From assembly GCF_022095675.1 (NCBI RefSeq), contig NZ_JAHYSG010000089.1, positions 1 to 49,355 of the forward strand: a DNA stretch of 49,355 nt. Reading direction: 5' to 3'. The notes under the pieces are model-generated. The model made no database searches. It was given only the letters and a program-made list of their open reading frames with translations, and was not told the DNA's origin. The position numbers and the translations under genes were made by a program. Shown in pieces: positions 26,233 through 35,118 of this stretch (position 1 is the first letter of the stretch; every line of letters starts with the position of its first letter). The DNA is from Dactylosporangium sp. AC04546. GTDB lineage: Bacteria; Actinomycetota; Actinomycetes; Mycobacteriales; Micromonosporaceae.

Positions 26233-26708
26233 CGCGCCCGCTACGAAGCACCCTCAATGTCCGTTCTGACCTCGCCGAACCCCGTCGTACTCCAGCCGCT
26301 CGTCGGTCGCCAGCCGTCGCCGTCGGCCGGTTGCGAATACACCCGATCGTCAGCACAGCTCAGCAGGCGGTTGAGCTGCGGTTGAGCTGTGGAGAGGCAG
26401 GTCACCGCCTGTCGTGGGCGATGGCAGCCACACGCGGCCTCCATCGGAGTCGGTGAGGGTTCGATGAGGGAGATCGCCGGTCTCAGCGGCTGATCGACGG
26501 TCGGCGGCAGAGTCCACCATGCCGCATGCCCGGGCCGCCCGATGGAGGCAGTTTTTCGAACAGCTTCAGGCCAACGGGGAGTACCCAGTACCTGCGACGG
26601 CGACAAGGCCGCCGCCTACCCTTGTCCCGATCGGTAGAAACGTTATACCATTTGCACACCCTGTGCTTGACCCCGCCTGACAACGAACAATCCGGATCCG
26701 GAGGACCC
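26233..26708. other. Intergenic stretch before the catabolic island
   Basis: This holds no convincing gene. A minus-strand frame (26241-26606) ends with SQPADGDGWRPTSGWSTTGF, which has protein-like composition and might be a fragment, but its upstream half is poor. The right end contains the operator-like motif at 26639 and should hold the promoter of the bicupin gene. Confidence 0.4.
26639..26650 (-). promoter_or_regulatory. Putative GntR operator upstream of the bicupin gene
   Basis: On the minus strand this reads TGGTATAACGTT, the best copy of a motif repeated before all transcription units of the catabolic island. It lies about 60 bases before the ATG at 26709. It fits the TnGTnnnACnA-type box of FadR-subfamily regulators. 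Confidence 0.55.
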
Positions 26709-27707
26709 ATGGGCAAGAGCGGACGCGTCTTCGTACGTGGACTGACGTCGCAGTCGTACGGGCTGGGCGAGTTCCGGCGCCAGCAACTGGCGGTCGATCG
26801 CGTGCGCGACGACAGCGTCGTGGTCGACGACGCCAAGGTCGCACACTCGGGCGACAGCGAGAAGAGCCGCACCTGGTGGCGGATCGGGCCCGGCGACGAG
26901 GACTTCCTCACCCAGACGATCCAGGTGCACTTCGTCGAACTGCCCCCGGAGTCGTCCAACCACGGCCACGGCCACCAGAACGAGGCCGCCTTCTACATCC
27001 TCGAGGGCCGGGGCTACGAGATCCACGACGACCAGCGGTACGACTGGAGCGCCGACGACCTCGTCTTCGTGCACACCGACTCCGTGCACCGGCATTTCAA
27101 CCCGTACCAGGAACGCGCGGTCGCCCTGGTGGTGAAGGCGAAGTGCACCTGGATGTTCATGGGCCTGATCCAGCAGGGCCGCTCCGGACCGGTCGAGAAC
27201 GAGGAGCGGTTCGGCCCGCGGGAGGACTGGTCGCGCATCTGGACGCCGGGCGTCCTGGACCGCAAGAAGGTGATCTCGCCGGCGGACACCGTCTGGCAGG
27301 ACACTCCCCTGGGCCGGGTCCGGGTCATGTCGGCGGCGGACCGCGTCGACGCGCGCATCTTCAGCGTCGACGCCTTCGAGCTCGACATTCCGGCCGGCGG
27401 GCAGAGCGGCAAGTACTGGAAGATGGCCGACGAGGTCTACTACGTCCTCGACGGCGAGGGTTACGCGTTGCAGTGGGAGGTCGAGGCGGAGATCGCCGAG
27501 AAGTACTACGCGCGTATCGCCCTGGATCCCAAGCGGTACGAGGTGCGCCGCGGCGACACCCTCTACGTGCCGCAGAACCACGTCTGCCAGCTCTTCGCCG
27601 CCGACGGCACTCCGCTTCGTCTGTTCAACGCGCAGAACCGGGTCTTCAAGCACCTCGGCTACGACACGGTCCACTACTTCGAACCGGCCTCGGCGCCGAC
27701 CGCCTGA
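26709..27707 (+). CDS. Bicupin protein, candidate ring-cleavage dioxygenase
   Basis: This is a 332-aa protein with two cupin barrels. The first has a full metal site: HGHGHQNEAAFYILEGRGYE (two His and Glu) and HTDSVHRHFN. The second (YWKMADEVYYVLDGEGYAL, RRGDTLYVPQNHVCQLF) lacks the His-x-His pair, so probably only the first barrel binds a metal. The two-barrel plan resembles gentisate/1-hydroxy-2-naphthoate dioxygenases, which open aromatic rings, though the family also includes isomerases and binding proteins. The start ATG at 26709 follows GGAGGA. A putative operator precedes it. No LigAB-type ring-cleavage gene exists nearby, so this is one of two cupin candidates for that step. Confidence 0.75.
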   Translation: MGKSGRVFVRGLTSQSYGLGEFRRQQLAVDRVRDDSVVVDDAKVAHSGDSEKSRTWWRIGPGDEDFLTQTIQVHFVELPPESSNHGHGHQNEAAFYILEGRGYEIHDDQRYDWSADDLVFVHTDSVHRHFNPYQERAVALVVKAKCTWMFMGLIQQGRSGPVENEERFGPREDWSRIWTPGVLDRKKVISPADTVWQDTPLGRVRVMSAADRVDARIFSVDAFELDIPAGGQSGKYWKMADEVYYVLDGEGYALQWEVEAEIAEKYYARIALDPKRYEVRRGDTLYVPQNHVCQLFAADGTPLRLFNAQNRVFKHLGYDTVHYFEPASAPTA

Positions 27708-27806
27708 GCGGCCCGTGGCACAGGTGCCGTCCCGTGACACCCCGGCCGCAGTGCCGGGGATGGCGGCGGCGAGACGGCCCGATACCTGACCTGTCCCCGC
27801 CACCTT

Positions 27807-27847
27807 GGCGCCTGGGATCCTTGGCCTGGCCAGGGATCCCGGGCGCC
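27807..27847. terminator. Hairpin terminator between convergent genes
   Basis: The arms GGCGCCTGGGATCC and GGGATCCCGGGCGCC pair with one mismatch around a TGGCC-containing loop. It lies between the bicupin (plus) and MFS (minus) genes, so it can serve both directions. There is no U-tract, as is common in high-GC actinomycetes. Confidence 0.65.
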
Positions 27848-27897
27848 TCTCCGCGCAGGGCCTGATCGGCGTCGTCGAAGCGGCAACTGGGCCCTGG

Positions 27898-29124
27898 CTA
27901 GCGCGTGGCCTCCACCGTGCCGGTGTGCGACCGGACGACGTTCTGCCGGGCCAAGAACGAGGCAGCGACGATGATCGGCACGAACGCCCCGACGGTCAGC
28001 GCCGCCACCGGTCCGGCCACGCCGGCGAACGCGCCGACGAGCACGTCGCCGACTGCGGGCCCGCCTCGCGACGACATCTGGTAGAACGCGGTGACCCGGC
28101 CGCGCAGTTCGTCGGGGGTGTCGATCTGGACGGCGGCGTGGCGGATCGTGGTGGCCATCGCGTCGCATGCGCCAAGCAGGCCGGCGACGACGAGCGCGAC
28201 GGCGAAGACCGGCGCATGGGCCAGGGAGAGCGCCGCGCCGCCGTACAGCGCGGTGGCCAGCAGCAGGACCCGGCCCTGCCGCCGGCTGCGCTGGACGGTG
28301 CGGAAGACCAGGTAGGTGGCCAGCAGCGCACCGGCCGACGGTGCACTGGACAGCAGGCCGTATCCGACGGAGCCGGCGTGCAGGATGTCGACCGCGATCG
28401 CGGGCAGCAGGACGCGGTACGCGCTGAAGACCGTCGCCGACAGGTCCAGGGCCATGAGGCTGTAGATGAGCGGGCGGTGCGCCACGTAGCGTGCACCATC
28501 CACAATGGACCCCAGCAGAGAGCGCCGCTCCCCCGGCTGCTGCGACACCGGCACCCGCAAGACGGCCAGCACCGCGACGAGAAGGCCGTAGGTGGTGGCG
28601 TCGACCGCGTACACGAGACCCGGCCCGCTGGCGCTGATGAGCAGCCCGGCCATGAGGGGACCCACGAGGACGGCCAGTTCCCGCGACGGGTTGAGCAGTG
28701 CGACGGCCTGGCCGATCTCCGCCTTGGGCACCAGAGCCGGGACCAGGGCCTGCCGGGCCGGCTGGTCGAACGTCGCGGCGGCCGTGGTGAGCACGACCGA
28801 CAGCACCACGTGCCACGCCTGCGCGTGACCGGCAAGGGTGAGCCAGGCCAGCAGCGCGGCCACGAGCAGCGCGACGAACTGTGCCGCCTGCAGCAACCGC
28901 CGCCGGTCGAGCCGGTCGGCCAGTGCTCCGCCGAGTGGGCTGAGCACCAGCAGGGCCGCCGCCTGGGCGGCGCCGACCAGGCCGGTGTAGGCGATGGAGC
29001 CGGTGAGGTCGTAGACCTGATAGAAGTTCGCGGCCACCGTGCCACGGGTACCGATCTGAGACAGGATCACCGTGGCCCAGTACAGGCTGAAGTCGCGGTG
29101 TCGCAGGACCGGGGGCAGTCTCAA
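27898..29124 (-). CDS. MFS transporter (MFS_3/EntS-like), last gene of ABC operon
   Basis: This is a 408-aa, twelve-helix carrier. The start MRLPPVLRHRDFSLYWATVIL and the loop GALADRLDRRRLLQ between helices 2 and 3 fit the MFS_3 family; TPDELRGRVTAFYQMSSRGG is a second conserved loop. It lies 27 bases behind the ABC ATPase and is probably in the same operon. Such carriers often export small molecules, so it could move a pathway intermediate out or a substrate in; direction cannot be told. A related MFS gene at 35119 belongs to the same island. Confidence 0.88.
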   Translation of the reverse strand: MRLPPVLRHRDFSLYWATVILSQIGTRGTVAANFYQVYDLTGSIAYTGLVGAAQAAALLVLSPLGGALADRLDRRRLLQAAQFVALLVAALLAWLTLAGHAQAWHVVLSVVLTTAAATFDQPARQALVPALVPKAEIGQAVALLNPSRELAVLVGPLMAGLLISASGPGLVYAVDATTYGLLVAVLAVLRVPVSQQPGERRSLLGSIVDGARYVAHRPLIYSLMALDLSATVFSAYRVLLPAIAVDILHAGSVGYGLLSSAPSAGALLATYLVFRTVQRSRRQGRVLLLATALYGGAALSLAHAPVFAVALVVAGLLGACDAMATTIRHAAVQIDTPDELRGRVTAFYQMSSRGGPAVGDVLVGAFAGVAGPVAALTVGAFVPIIVAASFLARQNVVRSHTGTVEATR

Positions 29125-29151
29125 CGGACCGCCCCCGGTCCCGCGACCGGT

Positions 29152-30309
29152 TCAGGCAACGGGGACCAGGGCCAGCTTGTTGGGATCGAACCGGAGATAG
29201 ACCTCGGTGTCGGGGGCGATCGACACCGATGGGTTGCCCCGCGCCCGGATCTCGTGCTGGCCGACGGTGACCACGTGGTCGACGGCCTCGCCGAGGAAGG
29301 CGCGGGTCAGGACCTTGCCGGTCCACTCGTTGGGCACCTCTCCCGCGCGGGAGGAGAGGCTGACCTCGACCGCCTCCGGCCGGATGGACACCACCACCTG
29401 GCTACCAGTGGGGACGTCGGCAGCGGCGTCGAGGACCAGCGGTCCGTCGTCGGTGCGGATGGTGTACCGGCTACCGTCCTTCGCCTCGACCACCCCGGCG
29501 ATGAAGTTCGACGTGCCGATGAACTCGGCGACGAACCTCGAGTTGGGGTTCTCGTAGATCTCCCGCGGGCGGCCGAGCTGCACGACGTTGCCGCCGCGCA
29601 TCACCGCGATCGAGGAGCTCAGCACGAGCGCCTCGGTCTGGTCGTGGGTGACGTACACGGACGTGATGCCAAGCTCGCGCTGCAGACGCTTGAGCTCGTA
29701 CCGCAGGGATTCGCGCAGCTTGGCGTCGAGGTTGGACAGCGGTTCGTCGAGCAGCAGCAGCGGCGGCTCGATGACCAGCGCCCGGGCGAGCGCGAGCCGC
29801 TGCTGTTGGCCGCCGGAGAGCTTCGTCGCCTGGCGGCCGGCGAGGTCGGCCAGCTCCATCGTGGCGAGCACCCGCATGACCCGGTCGGTGAGCTCCTTCT
29901 TGCCGGGGCGGGTGCCCCGCTTGCGCACCTGCAGCGGAAACGCGACGTTGTCGAAGACGGTCATGTGCGGCCAGATCGCGTACGACTGGAACACCATGCC
30001 GAGGCCGCGCTCGTTCGCCGGCATGTTGACCAACTTCGCCGTGCCCTTGCCCGGCTCCCCGCCGGAGAAGAGCACCCGGCCGCCGACCTCGATGGTTCCG
30101 GCGTCCGGCCGCTCCAGCCCGGCGATCGAGCGCAGGGTGGTGGTCTTGCCGCAGCCGGACGGCCCCAGCAGGGTGAACAGCTCACCGTCGGCGACGTCGA
30201 AGCTGACGTCGTTGACGGCGTACACGCGATCCGGCTCGGCCCGCGCGGCCCGCGACCGCCGGCGCTGCTCGCCGTCGTAGCTCTTCACCAGGTTCTTGAT
30301 ACGCAACAT
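29152..30309 (-). CDS. ABC transporter ATP-binding protein (Fbp/Pot type)
   Basis: This is a 385-aa ATPase. Walker A GPSGCGKTTTLR (about 53), Q-loop in MVFQSYAIWPHMTVFDN, signature LSGGQQQRLALARAL, Walker B LLLLDEPLSN and the switch His in VTHDQTEAL are intact. The C-terminal third is a TOBE-type regulatory domain. It energises import through the adjacent two-domain permease with the lipoprotein at 32276. The family covers iron, spermidine, thiamine and small organic acids. Location within an aromatic-acid cluster favours an organic acid or a metal for the oxygenases. Confidence 0.93.
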   Translation of the reverse strand: MLRIKNLVKSYDGEQRRRSRAARAEPDRVYAVNDVSFDVADGELFTLLGPSGCGKTTTLRSIAGLERPDAGTIEVGGRVLFSGGEPGKGTAKLVNMPANERGLGMVFQSYAIWPHMTVFDNVAFPLQVRKRGTRPGKKELTDRVMRVLATMELADLAGRQATKLSGGQQQRLALARALVIEPPLLLLDEPLSNLDAKLRESLRYELKRLQRELGITSVYVTHDQTEALVLSSSIAVMRGGNVVQLGRPREIYENPNSRFVAEFIGTSNFIAGVVEAKDGSRYTIRTDDGPLVLDAAADVPTGSQVVVSIRPEAVEVSLSSRAGEVPNEWTGKVLTRAFLGEAVDHVVTVGQHEIRARGNPSVSIAPDTEVYLRFDPNKLALVPVA

Positions 30310-30325
30310 ATTGGCCTCCGTACGC

Positions 30326-32059
30326 TCAGTCCTGCTTGAGCCCGACCTTGGCGCCGAGCTTGTACGCGACGCTGACGAGGACGACGAGCGTGAGCACCAT
30401 GACGACGCCGAGCGCCGACAGGACGGTGAACTGACCGTTCTCGTACTGTTCGAAGATGAGGATGGACAGCACCTCGTTGCCGGGGCTGTAGAGCAGGATG
30501 GAGCTCGACAGCTCGCGGAACGAGACGACCAGGATGTAGATCCAGCCGGCGAGCAGGCCGGGTGACAGCAGCGGCAGCAGCACCCGCCGGAACGTCTGCC
30601 ACCAGCTGGCCCCGCTCACCTGTGCCGACTCCTCGAGCTCGGCGGAGATCTGGTGCATCGAGGTGACCGCGTAGCGCATGCCGTACGGCATGTACCGGGT
30701 GCAGTAGGCGATCAGGAGGATGAAGATCGTCCCGTAGATGGGGATCGGGCTGCGCAGGTACACGAACGACAGCGCGAGCCCGAGGACCAGGCCGGGGATG
30801 ACCAGGGGTACGAAGGCGAACTGGTCGACGAGCTGCCGGCCGGGAATGCGGGAACGCACGACGATCCAGGCCGCGACCGCCATGCCGGCCATGACGAGCG
30901 TGGCCGACGCGACGCCGAGGAAGAGCGAGTTCTTCAGCGCGGTCATCGCCTGCGAGAGGTGCAGCAACTCCCGGTAGTTGTCCAGCGACATCGACTTGAA
31001 CGCTGCCATCGACGGCGCCTGGTAGAACTTCAGCAGCGAGGTGTACAGCAGCACGAACAGCGGTGCGACGACAGTGAAGAAGAAGTACAGCAGGATCCCG
31101 GCGCCGACGACCGGGCGCCACTTGCCGAGCTCCATCGGCCGGGGCCGGAAGCCCTTGCCCGTCACGGTCTGGAACGACTTGCCGGACCGGCCGGCAAGGT
31201 TGGACACGGCCACGCCGATCATCGCAAGCACCAGCAGGCCCAGCGCGAGCGCGCCGGCAGCGGCGAGGTCCGGCGGGTAGCTGCGCAGCACGAAGTAGAT
31301 CCGGCTGGTGAACACGTATGTGCCGTCCTGCAGGCCGAGCAGCGCCGGGACCTCGAAGCTCTCCAGGCCGCGGACGGCCATGATCAGCACCGCGGCGACG
31401 ATCGCGGGGCGGACGAGCGGGATCGTGACCAGCCGGAACACCTGCAGGCGGGTCGCCCCGCACATGAACGCCGACTCCTCCAGCGACGGGTCCATCGAGC
31501 GGAACGCGGCGACCATGAGCAGGAAGACGATCGGCGACAGGTGCAGGCCCTCGACCCAGATCATGCCCCAGATCGAGAACACGTCGAAGAAGCCTTCGCC
31601 CACGATCGGTTCGATGGCCTTGTTGAGCAGCCCGATATCGGGGCTGGCCAGGAAGATCCAGGCGATCGTGTAGAGGATGCCGGGAATGACCAGCGGAATG
31701 ATCGACGCGGCGAAGAACAGCGCCTTGAACGGCACGTCGGTGCGTACGTTGAGATAGGCCAGGGTGGTGCCGACGACGAGGGACAGCAGGGCGGATCCGC
31801 CGGCGAACCACACCGAGTTGCCGATGAGGCTGCCGATCTGACTGTCGTTGTAGGCCCGGGCGAAGCCGCCGAGGGTGAACCCGCGGTCGTCGAAGAAGGT
31901 GCCCCAGATGAGGTAGTAGAGAGGAACCAGGGCGAGATAGCCGATGGTGCCCGCGACAGCCACGATGATGATGAGCTTCGGGGACGGCCGCCATCGGCGT
32001 CTCGGTCCGGCCGTGACCGGTTCTGTGACCGGTGCAGCGGGCGGCGCTACGGTGGTCAT
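30326..32059 (-). CDS. ABC transporter permease, two fused permease domains (FbpB/ThiP type)
   Basis: This is a 577-aa membrane protein with about twelve helices in two homologous halves. Each half has a binding-protein-dependent permease loop: EESAFMCGATRLQVFRLVTI in the first and EESAQVSGASWWQTFRRVLL in the second; both start EESA, the EAA-type contact for the ATPase. Fusion of two domains is normal for the iron/thiamine-type importers. The start ATG at 32059 lies 216 bases after the stop of the binding protein. That gap has a strong hairpin which may lower expression of permease relative to binding protein. Confidence 0.92.
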   Translation of the reverse strand: MTTVAPPAAPVTEPVTAGPRRRWRPSPKLIIIVAVAGTIGYLALVPLYYLIWGTFFDDRGFTLGGFARAYNDSQIGSLIGNSVWFAGGSALLSLVVGTTLAYLNVRTDVPFKALFFAASIIPLVIPGILYTIAWIFLASPDIGLLNKAIEPIVGEGFFDVFSIWGMIWVEGLHLSPIVFLLMVAAFRSMDPSLEESAFMCGATRLQVFRLVTIPLVRPAIVAAVLIMAVRGLESFEVPALLGLQDGTYVFTSRIYFVLRSYPPDLAAAGALALGLLVLAMIGVAVSNLAGRSGKSFQTVTGKGFRPRPMELGKWRPVVGAGILLYFFFTVVAPLFVLLYTSLLKFYQAPSMAAFKSMSLDNYRELLHLSQAMTALKNSLFLGVASATLVMAGMAVAAWIVVRSRIPGRQLVDQFAFVPLVIPGLVLGLALSFVYLRSPIPIYGTIFILLIAYCTRYMPYGMRYAVTSMHQISAELEESAQVSGASWWQTFRRVLLPLLSPGLLAGWIYILVVSFRELSSSILLYSPGNEVLSILIFEQYENGQFTVLSALGVVMVLTLVVLVSVAYKLGAKVGLKQD

Positions 32060-32108
32060 GCATGCACCTTTCGCCGGTAGCCGCCATGAGGAACTGGGCG
32101 GTGGTGCG

Positions 32109-32136
32109 GGGGGCGCCGCCTCGCGGCGGCGCCCCC
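32109..32136 (-). terminator. Strong GC hairpin between binding-protein and permease genes
   Basis: GGGGGCGCCGCC pairs perfectly with GGCGGCGCCCCC around a TCGC loop (12-bp stem). It sits inside the ABC operon, downstream of the binding-protein gene. A partial terminator or RNA-stabilising hairpin here would give the usual excess of binding protein over permease. Two GGGGGTGTC repeats follow at 32141 and 32164. Confidence 0.6.
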
Positions 32137-32275
32137 GCTCGGGGGTGTCAGGGTGTGCGTTGAGGGGGTGTCTCGTAGTCGACGTCGTACTTCGCCCCGG
32201 CCCGACCCTCCGCCGCGAGTTGTTGCCGGCGGCCGCGGGCGCGGGCCGGACAACCGGGCGAGGAGGGCCGCGGGT

Positions 32276-33406
32276 TCATTTGACCTCTTGTCCGGACCGG
32301 AGGATGTCGGCGTAGAGGTTGTCCCACTTCTTCGGATCGTTCAGCAGTTCCTGTTCGGGCACGGTGACCACCTTGAGCCCGGCGAGGGGGTCCTTCGCCT
32401 GCGGAATCGAGCCGATGCGGAACGACTCGCCGAGGATCGCCTGGCCCTCGGTGAGCTGGAAGTCGGCGAAGAGCATGGCCGCGGCGGGGTTCTTGGCCGT
32501 CTTCATGAGCGCCATCCCGTTGGGCCGCAGGACGATGGGCTGCAGGGGAACGCCCGACGCGGGGTGCCAGCTCACCGGGGCGCCCTTGTCCTGCGCCTTG
32601 TCGATGGTGTGGCTGTAGGAGGAGACGGTGATCGCGAACTGGCCCGCCGAGAGCAGCTCGCCCTGGGTGGTGTGTCCCTTGGCGACCTTGGAGTTGGCGG
32701 CGACGCGGGTGAAGAGGTCACGGACCTCGGCATCGGACTTGCCCTGATCGAGGTAGTACTTGTACAGGCCGGCGAACCAGTCGACGTCACCGACCTCCAT
32801 CGACACCCGGCCCTTCCACTTCGGGTCGGCCAGGTCCTCGAAGGACTTCGGCTCCTCGCCGGGTTTCACCTTCTCGGTGTTCCAGCCGATGACGAAGACG
32901 TTGAACCGGTGGGCGGTCCAGCCGTCCGCCTGGCCCTCCTTGCGGACCTTGTCGCGCAGTTCGCCCTTGTACGGGTAAACCACCTTCTCCGCGTTGAGGA
33001 CGTTGAGCTCGCCGGCGTTGGTGTCGACGAAGTCGACGCCGAGGTAGTTGGCCTTCTGCTCCTGCAGGATCCGCTGCAACACCGATTCGGAGTTGCCGCG
33101 GTACACGCTCACGTCAATCTTGTAGGCCTTCTCGAACTTCTCGATGACCTTGTCGATGTCCGTGTTCGAGGTGTAGACGGAGAGGTTTCCCTCTTTCTCG
33201 GCCAGCTCGACGAGCGTCTTCTTCCGCTCGTCGCTGGTGAGGCCGTTGATGCGGTCGTACACCTGCTGGGCCTTGGCGGTGGCGTCCGCCGCGGCGCCGC
33301 CGGCCTCGCCGGCGCCGCCGGGCGAGGTTGGCGACGATCCGCAGGCCGCGAGGATGAGGGCGGCAGCCGCGACTGCCGCCGATCGGACGATTCTTCTGTA
33401 TCGCAC
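32276..33406 (-). CDS. ABC transporter substrate-binding lipoprotein (Fbp type)
   Basis: This is a 376-aa exported lipoprotein. Signal peptide: MRYRRIVRSAAVAAAALILA followed by the lipobox Cys (LAAC). The mature part shows the extracellular solute-binding fold: GNLSVYTSNTDIDKVIEKFE, VDFVDTNAGELNVLN, PKSFEDLADPKWKGRVSME. This group includes iron and organic-acid binding proteins. The typical tyrosine pairs of iron binders are not obvious, which leaves an organic anion possible. The GTG at 33406 fits the signal peptide; the longer frame upstream is spurious. It is 83 bases behind the cupin gene and begins the transporter part of the operon. Confidence 0.9.
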   Translation of the reverse strand: MRYRRIVRSAAVAAAALILAACGSSPTSPGGAGEAGGAAADATAKAQQVYDRINGLTSDERKKTLVELAEKEGNLSVYTSNTDIDKVIEKFEKAYKIDVSVYRGNSESVLQRILQEQKANYLGVDFVDTNAGELNVLNAEKVVYPYKGELRDKVRKEGQADGWTAHRFNVFVIGWNTEKVKPGEEPKSFEDLADPKWKGRVSMEVGDVDWFAGLYKYYLDQGKSDAEVRDLFTRVAANSKVAKGHTTQGELLSAGQFAITVSSYSHTIDKAQDKGAPVSWHPASGVPLQPIVLRPNGMALMKTAKNPAAAMLFADFQLTEGQAILGESFRIGSIPQAKDPLAGLKVVTVPEQELLNDPKKWDNLYADILRSGQEVK

Positions 33407-33489
33407 GGTTGCTCCCGCGGGGATGTGAGGTGGGCGGGCATCGCCGGAACCCGGCGACGTGTCAAAGGCGTCCCCCGTGCGGAGCGGGC

Positions 33490-34113
33490 TCAGATGTTGT
33501 CGGGATCCAGGACCGGGTCGGCGACCGAGCCGTGCTCGTGGGTGTGGGCACCGTGGACGGTGCCCTGCTCGATCGCCGCCCTCAGCAGCTCGGCGCCCTG
33601 CTCGGGGGAAAGCTGGACGCCGTGGCGTTCGATGTTGTGCAGCCGCATGGTGCGCAGCAGACCGGTGTCCTGGATCGCGAGGTACCGGGACGTGTCGTCG
33701 CCGTCGAGGTTGAAGTGCTGGTGCCAGGCCCAGCGCGGCGGCGCGAACAGCGTGCCTTCCGACCACTCGACGACCTCGACCGGGTCGTCATCGTAGTTGA
33801 TCAGCGAGAACCCGTGGCCCTTCACGATGTAGAGGTAGGCCTCGGTCGTGTGGCGGTGCCGGACGGAGGCGCCGCCCGGCTTGAGCTCAGCCAGGTGGGC
33901 GTTGAGGATCTCGTAGTCGGCCAGATCGAACCAGTGGCCACGGTTGTTGCGCCACGGCCGCTCGGGCAGCTCCATTTTTCGCAGGTCATGGGGTACCACC
34001 AGACCCTTGATCGGCGGATGCTTGCGGTTGAACTCGTCGCGGGCCGCGATCTCCGACGCGTCACGGTTGCGCTTCTCATTGGCGATCACGCCCGGTAGGT
34101 AGTCGTCGCGCAC
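33490..34113 (-). CDS. Single-domain cupin protein
   Basis: This is a 207-aa protein with one cupin barrel. The metal site is complete: RHRHTTEAYLYIVKGHGFSL (two His, Glu) and PPRWAWHQHFNLDG (His pair). An N-terminal extension of about 80 residues includes NRGHWFDLADYEILNAHLAE. The motif spacing is close to the first barrel of the bicupin at 26709, so the two may be related. A dioxygenase, decarboxylase or isomerase role in the aromatic pathway is possible. The GTG at 34113 follows AGGAGG at short spacing; a GTG at 34131 is in frame. It is the first gene of the ABC-transporter operon, with a putative operator about 40 bases upstream. Confidence 0.75.
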   Translation of the reverse strand: MRDDYLPGVIANEKRNRDASEIAARDEFNRKHPPIKGLVVPHDLRKMELPERPWRNNRGHWFDLADYEILNAHLAELKPGGASVRHRHTTEAYLYIVKGHGFSLINYDDDPVEVVEWSEGTLFAPPRWAWHQHFNLDGDDTSRYLAIQDTGLLRTMRLHNIERHGVQLSPEQGAELLRAAIEQGTVHGAHTHEHGSVADPVLDPDNI

Positions 34114-34154
34114 AGTTCCTCCTGGTTTCACCGATGATCAGCGCGGTGGTCAAC

Positions 34155-34166
34155 TGGTATAAGGGA
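34155..34166 (+). promoter_or_regulatory. Putative GntR operator upstream of cupin/ABC operon
   Basis: It reads TGGTATAAGGGA, a weaker copy of the island motif (TGGTAT-N-A conserved). It lies in the 85-base gap between the cupin start and the end of the dehydrogenase gene. Confidence 0.4.
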
Positions 34167-34198
34167 CTAACCTTTGTACCGCCTTTTTTACCGGAAGG

Positions 34199-35038
34199 TT
34201 ACGGCGAGGGCAAGGGATGTAACGGCCCTCCCGTTAACAAGCGGCGCACATCGTCCACGCCGATACCGAGCATGACGGTGCGTGCCGTCTCCGCTACCGG
34301 AAGCGCCAGGTCGACCTGCTCCGCCAGCACGGCCGCGTTCGCCAGATCCTTCGCGTGCCAGGTCAGGCGCATGTGTTCAAGCTCGCGCAGGGTCCGCGAG
34401 TCGACCGGGCCGTCCATGAGCGCCTGACGCAGGACCGGTACGGCGACCCCGGCGCGTCGGGCGAGCTCCAGCGCCTCGGTGATCGCGCAGATCTGCGCCC
34501 AGTGCACGAGGTTGTTCGCGGTCTTGCCGATCTGGCCGGCTCCGAGCGGTCCGAGATGATGCACGGCACTGGTCCACGGCCGCAGCACGGGCCGGATGCG
34601 CTCGAGCGTCGCCGCGTCGCCACCGACGAGGAGGTTCACCTGACCGGCCTCCGCACCGCGCACGCCGCCGGTCAGCGCGGCGTCGAGCACCTCGACGCCG
34701 GCAGGCGCCCGCGCCGCGACCGCGGCACAGGTCTCCGGCCGCACCGACGAGCACAGCAGCAGCACATCTCCCGTGGCCATGCCGGCCAGGACACCGTCGG
34801 CGGCGAGACAGGCCGCGCGGACGTCGTCGTCGGTCGGCACGAAGACCGCGACCACCCCTGCCTGCCGGGCCGCCGCCGCGCCCGAGGCCGCGGCGAACGC
34901 ACCGAGCGCCGCGGCGGCCGTCATCGCGCGCTCGTCGAGGTCGTACACCGGCACCCCGACCCCTGCGGCACGCAGATGGCGGACGATGGGCAGCCCCATC
35001 GCCCCGAGCCCGATGACCGCTACATGTCCGTCCCGCAT
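34199..35038 (-). CDS. NAD(P)-dependent beta-hydroxyacid dehydrogenase family protein
   Basis: This is a 279-aa oxidoreductase of the 3-hydroxyisobutyrate/6-phosphogluconate group. It has the Rossmann start HVAVIGLGAMGLPIVRHL, a DAALTGGVRGAEAGQ substrate loop and the catalytic-Lys region GAGQIGKTANNLV. In the pathway it could oxidise a hydroxyacid such as the semialdehyde/hemiacetal step (LigC-like chemistry) or reduce a keto acid. GGAGGGAG precedes the ATG at 35038. It is divergent from the MFS gene at 35119, with a putative operator in the 80-base gap, and runs toward the cupin/ABC operon, so read-through is possible. Confidence 0.85.
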   Translation of the reverse strand: MRDGHVAVIGLGAMGLPIVRHLRAAGVGVPVYDLDERAMTAAAALGAFAAASGAAAARQAGVVAVFVPTDDDVRAACLAADGVLAGMATGDVLLLCSSVRPETCAAVAARAPAGVEVLDAALTGGVRGAEAGQVNLLVGGDAATLERIRPVLRPWTSAVHHLGPLGAGQIGKTANNLVHWAQICAITEALELARRAGVAVPVLRQALMDGPVDSRTLRELEHMRLTWHAKDLANAAVLAEQVDLALPVAETARTVMLGIGVDDVRRLLTGGPLHPLPSP

Positions 35039-35082
35039 CGCTCTCCCTCCTCGACGTGAGGATCGATCAACCCGTAGGGTTG

Positions 35083-35094
35083 AATGTAATACCA
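35083..35094 (-). promoter_or_regulatory. Putative GntR operator between divergent dehydrogenase and MFS genes
   Basis: On the minus strand this reads TGGTATTACATT; with flanks it contains the inverted repeat AATG-N6-CATT. It can control both divergent genes. Confidence 0.55.
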
Positions 35095-35118
35095 TTGGGC
35101 CAATCTGGGGAGGCTGCG

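Noticed and set aside
27805..30339. 844-aa plus-strand frame
   Set aside because: It is a shadow of the MFS and ABC ATPase genes, whose Walker and signature motifs are on the minus strand.
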